In this document: positions 18,480-26,617 of the stretch, one piece after another | Numbering within the stretch: position 1 is the stretch's first letter | Layout: each line of letters opens with the position of its first letter | The notes under the pieces: model-generated | The model's input: only the letters and a program-made list of their open reading frames with translations | What the model was told of the DNA's origin: nothing | Database searches by the model: none | DNA from: Plantago elongata | Lineage: Eukaryota > Streptophyta > Magnoliopsida > Lamiales > Plantaginaceae | DNA length: 26,617 nucleotides | NCBI GenBank assembly: GCA_036897095.1 | Contig: JAYMSP010002058.1 | Span: 1-26,617 of the forward strand | Direction: 5' to 3' | Position numbers and translations under genes: made by a program

Positions 18480-19654
18480 ATGCTCAAGTTTATCACATTC
18501 GTTGCGTTTCTCATCGGTGTTGCATCGGCTGGCAATTTCTATCAAGATGCGACTCTAACTTGGGGTAGTCCGCGTGCTCAAATACAGAACGGGGGCCAGC
18601 TCTTGGCAATGACACTCGACAGAGTGTCTGGTTGCGGATGGGAGTCTATGAATCAATTTTTATACGGAAGGTTTGATGTGCAACTCAAGCTTGTGCCTGG
18701 TAACTCTGCTGGCACAGTTACAACATTTTTTGTAAGCCTCTATTCTTATCTCTGCTTGCTCATATTGAACAATCTAAAAGAAAACTATATACCACTTTGT
18801 CCTCCCATAAAAGTTTCATGTTCCCATTGTCATTACAAATAAAACATGAAAGTTAACTACACCACAAAAAAGGGGCGGTACCAACTCCAAATTTTATTGC
18901 TGAAAGTGAAAATTTGAAAGTTTATGATCGTGATGAACTAACTAGTAATTTATGCGATGAATATGTAACGACAGTTATCATCTCAAGGACCTGCACATGA
19001 CGAAATCGACTTTGAATTCCTTGGAAATTCATCAGGAGAACCATATACTATACACACCAATGTCTTTGTCCAAGGCTTAGGCGAGAGGGAACAACAGTTT
19101 CAGCTCTGGTTCGATCCTACCTTAGATTTCCACACGTACACCATCGTCTGGAACTCACACCGTATCATGTAAGTAGATCACTTGACACACTTTAATATTT
19201 ATCAAGAAATTTGTACATAATAATTGGATCGTATTGATATTACCTTGTTACTTGGTGCAGTTGGATGGTGGACTACATTGCTATAAGAGTATTCGAAAAC
19301 AACAACGCTTTTGGAGTTCCATTCCCGACTTTCCAACCAATGAAAGTGTATGCAAGCATATGGAATGCAGATGACTGGGCAACACAGGGTGGTCGTGTGA
19401 AAACCGATTGGACCATGGCTCCCTTTACTGCATATTATGGGAATTTCAATATTGATGCTTGCATTGTAAGTGGAACCTGGAATTCATGCAACATCTACGG
19501 AAGCAACCAGGCATGGCAAACGCAGGGATTGGACGAAAATGCTTGGAACGGAATCCGTTGGGTGCAACAAGAACATATGATCTCCAACTACTGTGCTCAA
19601 CCTTACAGATTCCCAAATGGCCTTCCTAAAGAATGTGAGCTCCCAATGCTCTAA
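18480..19654 (+). CDS. Xyloglucan endotransglucosylase/hydrolase (GH16), copy 1
   Basis: Three exons (18480-18731, 18975-19168, 19261-19654, TAA) encode 279 residues, normal for an XTH. It would be secreted to the cell wall, where the family cuts and rejoins xyloglucan chains during wall loosening and growth. The signal peptide is about 1-17 ([17 protein letters not shown]). The GH16 catalytic motif [11 protein letters not shown] has nucleophile E94, D96 and acid/base E98, and is followed by the N-glycosylation sequon N102-S-S. The C-terminal XET_C domain has four cysteines (216, 225, 260, 274) and the block [11 protein letters not shown]. The sequence is unusual in two places: VDYIAIR (from 152) where most XTHs have VDGTPIR, and SGCGWESMN (50-58) where SGSGFQSKN is usual. 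Catalytic residues are intact, so it should be functional, with possibly altered substrate handling. Confidence 0.95.
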
Positions 19655-20340
19655 GAAAGAATGGCTCAGGACCAACATTGGTTATCATATCTCTATTTCT
19701 TTTCTTAATTCAATTTATTTAATGGTTCCTTCCTACCTTTAATATTTTCTTATAAACCCCGTGTTATATATATCTATATAATATATATCGATCCTTATTT
19801 GGAGCTAGAGCATGGAGCTGTGTTATTTAAGATATTTTGAAACTTTTTGTGTGTGAAATAAATTTCTCAGCAGGTTTAAGCAATTTACTGATACTTATCA
19901 TTTTCAGAGTTCAAAAGACTTTAACCATTAACTGATTGTGTGTACTTTCAGTAGAACTATCAGAAACAGTAAAGTAATTGATGGTTGTTAAAATACGTCC
20001 GGACCATGATAAATTCATTAACATATGAATAAAATGTTTTAGTTATGATTAACTAGTCAAAGCTGAAATGTCCACTTATATTAAGGAAAATAAAATCATT
20101 ATGATATCCACTATTTGATCTATATAAATTCATCCATGATCCCGCTAGCAATATCTCGGATCCAGAACAAGAGCCTTTGTTGCCGGACCACAAGAGGTGG
20201 CTGGAAAAAAAGTGGAGTTTTAAAACTTTAAATACAAGATCATAATCAATTTCAAATAATTGAGTCTTTTTATTCCCTGAAGGAAATATGAACATGTTGT
20301 CCGTTACAAGCAACTTTTGTGACCCAGAAGGGTACACATT
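19655..20340. other. XTH copy 1 3'UTR and downstream DNA
   Basis: TTTCTTAATTCAATTT and ATGGTTCCTTCCTACC near 19702-19740 have counterparts after the second XTH gene, so the 3'UTR was also duplicated. A minus-strand frame at 20053-20337 (94 codons) has no domain that I can defend. Confidence 0.5.
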
Positions 20341-21060
20341 GGACTTAAACTCACTGAATAGAAATATACAATGATTAATTTGTATATTTACGGCACATCA
20401 TTCTGGCCATAAACTCACAAGTAAGATCTTCAATTTTTGGTAAATTTATTTCAGTACAAGAAAATTCACTATATAAATATATTGACTCCTTACATTCCGT
20501 GGATAACTAATGCATAGTGCATACAAAATGAGTGTATCATCAAGTTCAACATAAACTGGACATTATATTATCAAGAGTCCCAGTTTACCTAGCTTACGAA
20601 CAAGAACATAATAAGTTGGTAAAAAACAAATTCGTAGAGCGAATTGATCCCCGATGACCTTGTTTTGAGTTGTACAAAGTTATATATTAATTATACAATG
20701 ATATGTATTTTATTGTTAATAATTTGTTCACCTTAGTGAAATACAATTCTAGTGATAATAGTTGATACTCATAAGGAGTGATAAATGCCATGAAATGCAT
20801 TAATATATGAATTGTAATGGAAGGGCTATATGAAAGAAGTACATATACAATATTCATATGTCTATAATTAATATTGACTTGAAAAATATAACAAATAAAT
20901 TTGATATACCGGTATACATGAAATTGAAATATTTTATAAGCATATGCAAAATTGATGGACATAAATTTTTGGACATGTAATATGAATTTTACATATAAGT
21001 CTATTCTATGACATTATTATGATGATGATAGAAAACGAGCTCATAGACTTGTAATCATGG
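20341..21060. other. AT-rich intergenic DNA, nothing assignable
   Basis: No domain-bearing frame or clear inverted repeat was seen. A minus-strand frame at 20687-20962 is hydrophobic and AT-driven. Confidence 0.5.
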
Positions 21061-21180
21061 CAAATTGGGTTACCCGGGCCAAGCCCTTTTGATCAGGCCT
21101 ATGGACTATTCAGGGCTGGGCTGGATATAAATTTAGGCCTATGACCCGGTCGTGAAACTTTTAGACCCACAAGCCCATCC
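21061..21180. repeat. GC-richer transposon scrap
   Basis: TTACCCGGGCCAAGCCC, CAGGGCTGGGCTGG and GACCCACAAGCCCATCCC stand out against the AT-rich surroundings. Such GGGCTGGGC/CCCGGGCC stretches are common in non-autonomous hAT-like repeats of plants. No ends or target duplication were found. Confidence 0.35.
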
Positions 21181-21279
21181 CATCATATATATACATCGTA
21201 TGTAATAATACTTGTTATATTTATGACTCTGTTTATAAAAAAAATAATTTTTTAATAAAAAAATTGTTACATGAATGCA

Positions 21280-22063
21280 CCGTTTTTCAAAACAAACTAA
21301 CTGAAAAGTAGGGGTGGGCGTCGGACAAGAAATTCGGGACTTTGGAATTTCAGATCGGAACAATTATTTCACATTCCAATCCCATCCCAAATAAAGTTGA
21401 AATTTTTTCAAAATTGGGACATCGGGATTCAGGCGGGATCAGACGGGATTTCGGGACTCTAAATAAGCCTAATGCATATTCATCATCTAATTCAAATATT
21501 GAGTCGTTTTCTACTATTCTTAAATAAGTATTGACAACATAAAATATTTAATTCGAACTTTAAACATCATCATATGCATCTATGAATTAAACCAACAGAA
21601 AAATTAAAAACTTAATTTTCTTTAAAAGTCAAGAACATCTATGAATGATATAAAAATTATAGCGCAAATAAGTTACTTCAATCTAAAAAATATTGTACTA
21701 TCAAAATAAATTAAATGATTCAAATTTATTTATAAAGTATAATGATTTCACTATTTTATATTCATATATATTTTATATAAATATAAATATATATTAAAAT
21801 TCCATTTGGGATCCCAAATCCGATTTGGGATGTGAAATCAATCCCAATCCCATCTCGAAATTTAATATTGGAGTTCGGGATTTATCCTAAATGGGATTGG
21901 GATTTTCGGATAAAATCATTCGGGATCAGAATTTTCCAAAAGCTCACCAGTACTGAAAAGCTAGTTAGTTTGAGAAGCTAATCAAGTTAGCTTGTTGAAA
22001 AAAAAAAACTACATGATAAGTTACCAGCTACCAACTAGATTTTCAGCTAATTTTCCTAAACGG
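21280..22063. mobile_element. Older MITE split by a later hAT MITE
   Basis: The left piece starts CCGTTTTTCAAAACAAACTA. The right piece has CTAGTTAGTTTGAGAAGCTA, GTTAGCTTGTTGAAAAA, ACCAGCTACCAACTAG and ends TTCCTAAACGG. Both ends contain CCGTTT in inverse orientation, and the rest is the 'cagctaa/gttagctt' sequence of a common plant MITE type. Removing 21309-21960 rejoins a continuous AACTGAAAAGCTAGTTAG context. The left arm looks shorter than the right. Confidence 0.55.
21309..21952. mobile_element. hAT-type MITE with 8-bp target-site duplication
   Basis: The 644-bp element starts TAGGGGTGGGCG and its inverted right end is TACTGGTGAGC, similar TIRs of the hAT type. The 8-bp duplication CTGAAAAG flanks it at 21301-21308 and 21953-21960, the diagnostic length for hAT. 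Subterminal regions are rich in GGGAT/ATCCC repeats on both sides (for example TCGGGATTCAGGCGGGATC and CATTTGGGATCCCAAATC), and the core is AT-rich. No transposase is encoded. Confidence 0.8.
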
Positions 22064-22740
22064 AGTCTATATATTTATATTAAATTCTATATGATTGTGA
22101 ATTACATTAAACATTAAAATATACTAATAAAATAATTATCCGAATAAAATAAATTAAACACATAAATAAATATTGTTTTCTACTTCTACATAAAAAATGA
22201 CTAAAATAATTAATCACCATTTAAAAGTGAACTTGGGTCTTATAAATAAATATTTATGCTTCCAACCAATTGGGCTATGTTGTTATTAATTATGCATATA
22301 CCTAAATATCAAAAACTAATCAAAGCGTTTGTGATCGAGTGATAAACTTAGATACTTATACCCAAAAAAATACGGATATTATTTTCTGAAATTGATGATT
22401 ATAATTTATATATAGCTAGAGAATGATAATTAAAGTTTAGAAATATATCGAATGTTAAATCGTTCTCACTCAATTATTATAATGGTCTCCGACGGGCCTC
22501 TACAAGCTCTGTCAGTCTGACCGGTCCATATGTTATATCTACTTACTGTTTGATTAATTAACGAATTTAAAATATGTATAGTATTGGTGAGTCAAAATTT
22601 CATGTGTAATTAAATACTAAGTAATGCAACCAATATGAATTGGGAAATGCTATATTGTAACTAAATACTACTATGTATTATGATAATCCAAATCTTGATC
22701 TGTGATGTAATTTGTTCATGGAGTAAACGAATTAATTAAT
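22064..22740. other. AT-rich intergenic DNA upstream of the second XTH gene
   Basis: Nothing assignable was found. A short GC-richer patch GACGGGCCTCTACAAGCTC near 22491-22510 has no recognised identity. Confidence 0.5.
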
Positions 22741-23016
22741 ACATCTTGCATTTCCCAGTTCATAAGGTCCATAAAATTAAATCAAAGTCGTGCTTTCACG
22801 TTCATAAATACATTGTATGCACTTTATTAATTCATTTCAACAATTTAAACTATAAAGTATCTCTTCCATTTCCTATTGCAAATTGTCAAATCCGAACGAC
22901 CCCCTTCTATCATGGTCTCTATATATACACTTCCAGGAATTACAATCTGCACAACATAATTAATTAACACTACTTAATCAGTCTCTAGGCCTTCAGATAT
23001 TGCAAGGGCTGTCAAG
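22741..23016 (+). promoter_or_regulatory. Promoter and leader of the second XTH gene
   Basis: TCTCTATATATACACTTCC (about 22916-22934) contains the TATA box, about 90 bases before the ATG. It is preceded by CGACCCCCTTCTATCATGG, and the leader ends TATTGCAAGGGCTGTCAAG exactly as in copy 1. TCGTGCTTTCACGTTC (about 22788) and TTAATTCATTTCAAC (about 22827) match blocks upstream of copy 1. Confidence 0.6.
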
Positions 23017-24140
23017 ATGCTCAAGTTCATCACATTCGTTGCATTTTTCATTGGTGCCGCATCGGCTGGCAATTTCTATGAAGATGCCACTCTAACTTGG
23101 GGCAGTCCGCGTGCTCAAATACAGAACGGGGGCCAGCTTTTGGCGATGACACTCGACAATGTTTCCGGTTGCGGATGGGAGTCTAGGAATGAGTTTTTAT
23201 ACGGAAGGTTTGACGTGCAACTCAAGCTTGTGCCCGGGAACTCAGCTGGCACGGTTACCACATTTTTCGTATGCCTCTTCTTTTAATCTCTATTCATTAC
23301 ACTCGCAAATTCTCATATAGATCATTCTCAATTTACAGATAATTGAAATACTACAGAACTGTAGTACAATAAGTTCCCATTGTCATTACAAAGGAAACAT
23401 GGAAGGTTATAAGTTTGTGATGAACTAGTTACTAATAATGGTGTGATTAACATGTTATGACAGTTATCATCTCAAGGATCTGCACATGACGAAATCGACT
23501 TTGAGTTCCTTGGAAATTCATCAGGAGAACCATATACCATCCACACCAATGTCTTTGTCCAAGGCTTAGGCGACAGGGAACAACAGTTTCAGCTCTGGTT
23601 CGATCCTACCTTAGATTTCCACACTTACACCATCGTCTGGAACTCACATCGTATCATGTAAGTAGATCAACCGACACCGTTTATCATTAAGTATATAGTA
23701 ATCGGATCCTATTGATAATTAATACCTGGTTATACGCACGGTGCAGCTGGATGGTTGACTATATTGCTATAAGAGTATTCGAGAACAACAACACAGTTGG
23801 AGTTCCCTTCCCGACATTCCAACCGATGAAAGTGTATGCCAGCATATGGAATGCAGATGACTGGGCAACACAGGGTGGTCGTGTGAAAACAGATTGGAGC
23901 ATGGCTCCCTTCACCGCATACTATGGGAATTTCAATATTGATGCTTGCATTGTAAGTGGAACCTGGAATTCGTGCAACATCTACGGAAGCAACCAGGCAT
24001 GGCAAACGCAGGGACTGGACGAAAATGCTTGGAACGGAATCCGTTGGGTGCAACAAGAACATATGATCTCCAACTACTGTGCTCAATCTTACAGATTCCC
24101 AAATGGCCTTCCTAAGGAATGTGACCTCCCAATGTTCTGA
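23017..24140 (+). CDS. Xyloglucan endotransglucosylase/hydrolase (GH16), copy 2
   Basis: The exons are 23017-23268, 23464-23657 and 23747-24140 (TGA), with lengths (252, 194, 394) and phases identical to copy 1, and encode 279 residues. Comparing the two proteins by eye gives 14 differences (95% identity), none in [11 protein letters not shown], the four C-terminal cysteines or the unusual VDYIAIR and SGCGWES segments. R48 of copy 1 is N here, creating a second N-glycosylation sequon N48-V-S in addition to N102-S-S. Intron 1 is shorter than in copy 1 (195 against 243 bp). The signal peptide is [17 protein letters not shown]. Both copies look intact and under constraint, so this is a working tandem duplicate whose expression may differ through promoter changes. 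Confidence 0.95.
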
Positions 24141-24850
24141 GAAACAAATCAACAACATGGCTGAGTACCTGCATTACGATTGCCTATCAATTTCTACTTG
24201 TTTAATTTCTTAATTATTCGTTTCATGGTTCCTACATTTTGTATTTTCTTAAAAACCGAGAGTCAATTATATATGCAATATACTGAAGTGTTATTCTTTC
24301 ATTCAGAGTTGGATATGCCAATTCAAAAGATCCACATACTGTACTATATGGGTAAAAGCTCTGTATTTATTCAGACAGACAGTAAACTTTTGAAAATGGA
24401 ATTGCAAATTATAGCATCATGAAATACAAGTATAATAGAACATGAGCACGATTTTCGTGTTGTTGTGGTCTAGGTAAGGATTTTCCAAGCAAAAATTTGT
24501 GATGGTTTTGGCGAAGATGACAGAATTGCAAGTTGCATCTACTTTTGTGATGTAAGAATGTTGTGTATATCTTGCTGGATCGGGATGAATTCAGATCCCA
24601 TCATCATAACAAAGCAGTATTGTGTACTTTCGATAACATATGCAATCTGGTTCATGTCATTGACGACTCGTTAGCAGCTCGAAGCTTGCGAGCTTACGAT
24701 AACATAGTTTCAAAGCTAGATAAAAATAATGTTCGAAATAGACTCGACTTCTATAAGATGATTAGGCGCTTGATAAGGCACATACTCAACTCGACTAGGT
24801 TCGTTAACACCTCTACTTCCATGACTATTAGGCGTCCATATAAGCTCCGA
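24141..24850. other. XTH copy 2 3'UTR and downstream DNA
   Basis: The UTR resembles that of copy 1 to about 24260 (TTTCTTAATT, ATGGTTCCTAC). The plus-strand frame 24563-24856 (97 codons) has even composition but no domain that I recognise and no splice context. AGCTCGAAGCTTGCGAGCT at 24676-24694 is a short near-palindrome. Confidence 0.45.
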
Positions 24851-24854
24851 GGTT

Positions 24855-24892
24855 GAGCTCCATGGCCAGATGAGCTTCTGCCATGGAAGCTC
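24855..24892. repeat. 12-13 bp inverted repeat
   Basis: GAGCTCCATGGC (24855-24866) pairs with GCCATGGAAGCTC (24880-24892) apart from one bulged base. More CATGGGCTCATGGCAT sequence follows at 24898-24915. It is probably part of an old repeat; no family is assigned. Confidence 0.6.
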
Positions 24893-24899
24893 CTTCTCT

Positions 24900-25440
24900 C
24901 ATGGGCTCATGGCATAAAGTGCCCAACTCTTCTTGTTTTCTTTTATTTTTTATTTTTAATTTATAATGTCAATTCCAAATAATTAATTTTAAAATAATAT
25001 AATAAATCTCAACATGGAACATCAAAAGTGTAATTGATAGAATCATCAATTCTATCATACTTAAAAATCTAGAACATTAGACAGGAGAGTTGTTGAATCT
25101 AGTCGGTATATATTAATACTCTAACACTTCCCCCACTCGTGGTCGATTCCAACATCTTAAGGTTCAGGGATAGGAGAGTTGCTGAATCTACAAATAACCT
25201 CCCCAAAAAGGTTGATTTTTAGGAAAGTTGTGGAATCTATTCATATACATTAGGGTTATTTACGTTTAGACCCCCTATTATACCCCTTTACAAACAATCC
25301 ATCCCTTTTCAAAATTTACGGATACACCCTAGGTCCCTACCCGTTTGACCTGCCAAAAAGTCGACGTCAACCATGAACGTTGACTCCGTCTGCTGAATAT
25401 TAATGACATCATTAATAAAAAAATTGTAAAATATTTTTTT
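24900..25440. repeat. Repeat-like region with short direct and inverted repeats
   Basis: It contains a 9-bp stem (TGATAGAAT 25035-25043 with ATTCTATCA 25049-25057) and the C-rich phrase ACACTTCCCCCACTCGTGG near 25122. Three copies of a 19-bp motif lie at 25083, 25172 and 25221. TACGTTTAGACCCCCTATTA near 25261 is followed by GTCGACGTCAACCATGAACG near 25361. These have the look of retroelement-derived intergenic repeats, but no LTR ends, primer-binding site or coding domain was seen. Confidence 0.4.
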
Positions 25441-25446
25441 TTAAAT

Positions 25447-25812
25447 TCACTTAAAAGTTCACTTGAAGATCTTTTAAATTCACATGGATTAAGCATCTCT
25501 ATGTTGCGAGGACAAGGTTACGATGGAGCTAGCAATATGAATGGGGAGTTTAACGGATTGAAGGCTCTTATTTTAAAAGAAAACAAAACAGCTTATTATG
25601 TCCATTGTTTTGCCCACCAACTTCAACTTGCCCTTGTAACTGTTGCAAAGAATTATATTTGTATATATGAGCTATTTGTTTTGATAACTAATTTGGTTAA
25701 TGTGGTTGGAGGATCATGTAAGAGGAAAGATAGCCCGCGAGAAAGACAAGCTGTAAAGATTATTGAGTATTTGGAAAATGAAGAAATTACCAGCGAGCGA
25801 GGGTTGAACTAG
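25447..25812 (+). pseudogene. hAT-like transposase (ZMYM1-type) fragment
   Basis: The frame reads SLEDLLNSHGLSIS (before 25501), then MLRGQGYDGASNMNGEFNG, LKALILKEN, AYYVHCFAHQLQLALVTVAK, NLVNVVGGSCKRKD and ITSERGLN, then a stop at 25810-25812. This matches the central part of plant zinc-finger MYM-type protein 1-like/hAT transposases, including the GYDGASNM motif with its conserved Asp and the CFAHQLQL block of the RNase H-like fold. The N-terminal zinc finger and the C-terminal hAT dimerisation region are absent. Sequence upstream of about 25440 is unrelated AT-rich DNA, and the match stops at GLN, where a palindromic repeat begins. It is a truncated relic of about 120 codons. Confidence 0.8.
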
Positions 25813-25813
25813 T

Positions 25814-25990
25814 CCTGGCAATTGGTCCAACCTGGACCAATCAAGCCCAGCCCATGATGGATCCGGTCCATGTGGACCGGATCCATCATGGACCCTACAC
25901 TTAAAGTACTTATCCGGACCGGACCGGATCAGACCGGCTCGTAAAAGATCCGACTTTCGGGTCCAGATTCGGGTCTTTTTTTTTTTTGGC
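25814..25990. repeat. GGACC/GGTCC-rich palindromic repeat ending in poly-T
   Basis: A 9-bp stem (ATTGGTCCA 25821-25829 with TGGACCAAT 25833-25841) is followed by a perfect 19-bp stem, CCATGATGGATCCGGTCCA (25852-25870) with its exact inverse (25873-25891) and a 2-nt loop. More CCGGACCGGACCGGATC sequence and a T-run of about 13 (near 25976) complete the block. It is likely a MITE-type or retroposed fragment that replaced the rest of the hAT gene. No target duplication was identified. Confidence 0.75.
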
Positions 25991-26159
25991 GTTCTGCTGG
26001 AATTGGATCATGTTTCAGAATTTTAAAATAATATTATTCTAATAATATAACGTCATAGATAATTAAACAAGGTAATATCTTCGATGATCTCAACTACCAT
26101 CACCATAAGTCGATAAATAATACGTCAAAATGAACCACCATCTAGTATTACATAACATC
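25991..26159. other. AT-rich spacer
   Basis: Nothing assignable between the palindromic repeat and the possible minus-strand gene. Confidence 0.4.
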
Positions 26160-26522
26160 ACCATAATCAAAGACTCAAAGTGTACTTTTCAAAGTTATCA
26201 ATCATCTTCCTCACAACCTCTACAAAATATTGTTTCTTTGTCATTCATGTTCATGACCAATCATAACCTGAAAAAATTGATTGAGTAAGTTAGGATTAGA
26301 ATCAACTTCTATTGTAAGCTATATCATATACCATCCTTATCATTCATTCTACTTTGCACAAACACAACTAATAGAACGACATTGTACATTTTACATATAT
26401 GTATAAGCATATGGGGCAAGCAATTTTACCTCAAACAGTACATGAAGGACTTGGCATCGATGAAACTAATCTCCCGATATCAAGACCATCATCCTCATCT
26501 AAATCCTCATCAATCTCATGAC
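26160..26522 (-). CDS. Possible last coding exon and 3'UTR exon of a minus-strand gene
   Basis: On the minus strand the acceptor TTTCTTTATAG precedes 26522. The frame then reads HEIDEDLDEDDGLDIGRLVS followed by SMPSPSCTV and TGA (26433-26431). A donor GAG|GTAAAA follows at 26430/26429, and another acceptor TTTTTTCAG ends at 26268, opening a non-coding exon downward from 26267. Splice signals and an acidic C-terminal tail together suggest the 3' end of a spliced gene extending beyond the right edge, with a 3'UTR intron. The protein family is not recognised. All of this could be coincidental in AT-rich DNA. Confidence 0.35.
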
Positions 26523-26554
26523 CTATAAAGAAAAGGAAAAAGACTATATGCATT

Positions 26555-26610
26555 CCAGTTCTGGAAGGATAGATATGCAGAGCTCAATGTACTCCAGTTC
26601 TGGAAGGAGA
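26555..26610. repeat. Two copies of a CCAGTTCTGGAAGGA motif
   Basis: CCAGTTCTGGAAGGA occurs twice about 38 bp apart at the right edge (near 26556 and 26594). Each holds a small palindrome (TTCCAGTTCTGGAA in the first copy). The window ends too soon to see whether it is a longer tandem array. Confidence 0.7.
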
Positions 26611-26617
26611 GTAAATT

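Noticed and set aside
20053..20337. Minus-strand 94-codon ORF, with fragments faintly like receptor-kinase text (KLLVTDNM; DIASGI in another frame)
   Set aside because: The resemblance is a few residues spread over different frames, without any kinase or lectin motif.
23730..24158. Minus-strand 142-codon ORF
   Set aside because: Exactly antisense to XTH exon 3; the same shadow appears opposite copy 1.
24563..24856. Plus-strand 97-codon ORF
   Set aside because: No known motif, no promoter or splice context, and it ends in a repeat-like region; left only as an unassigned note.
1..26617. CRISPR array, operon or bacterial defence system
   Set aside because: There is no regular repeat-spacer pattern, no prokaryotic gene organisation and no such protein family; the window is plant nuclear DNA.

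Overview
The window is nuclear DNA of a flowering plant, most likely a eudicot. It holds spliced genes with GT-AG introns, plant-specific families (group X ERF, xyloglucan endotransglucosylase/hydrolase), an AT-rich background, and many plant transposon relics: LINE, tRNA-derived SINE, Stowaway, PIF/Harbinger and hAT MITEs, and 5S-rRNA-bearing LTR remnants that resemble Cassandra. I saw no intact autonomous element, no tRNA or rRNA gene, and no bacterial or viral insert. The species cannot be named from the sequence alone.

Layout. Positions 3-68 may be the last codons of a plus-strand gene entering from the left. Positions 69-6300 are a transposon graveyard: a minus-strand SINE (~1600-1770), a 5S-containing solo LTR (1928-2237) with a 50-bp tandem duplication across its 5' edge, a 232-bp foldback MITE (2235-2466), a LINE C-terminal fragment (2829-3518), a Stowaway MITE (3477-4482) holding a PIF/Harbinger-type MITE (3560-4302), and a second 5S-containing LTR relic (4772-4963). 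Positions 6816-8953 encode a two-exon AP2/ERF transcription factor whose conserved N-terminus has no ATG. Positions 9350-10102 hold a LINE RNase H relic and a short SINE with a perfect 17-bp target-site duplication.

Positions 11383-14859 encode a 157-residue conserved plant protein of unknown function, split by a 3-kb intron. Positions 16000-16740 (minus) encode a FRA10AC1-family nuclear protein, with a likely spliced 5'UTR containing a small upstream ORF. Positions 18480-19654 and 23017-24140 are tandem XTH genes with identical exon structure, 95% identical proteins and related promoters. They are separated by AT-rich DNA with an hAT MITE nested inside an older MITE. The right end (24900-26617) holds low-copy-looking repeats, a truncated ZMYM1-like hAT transposase fragment, a GGACC-rich palindrome, and a possible last exon of a minus-strand gene.

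The genes do not form a pathway. The XTH pair acts on cell-wall xyloglucan, the ERF is a stress/wounding-type regulator, and the FRA10AC1 homologue is linked to splicing. No wholly new system is evident. The most useful leads are the missing ERF start codon, the shared non-canonical loop of the XTH pair, and several precisely bounded nested insertions.
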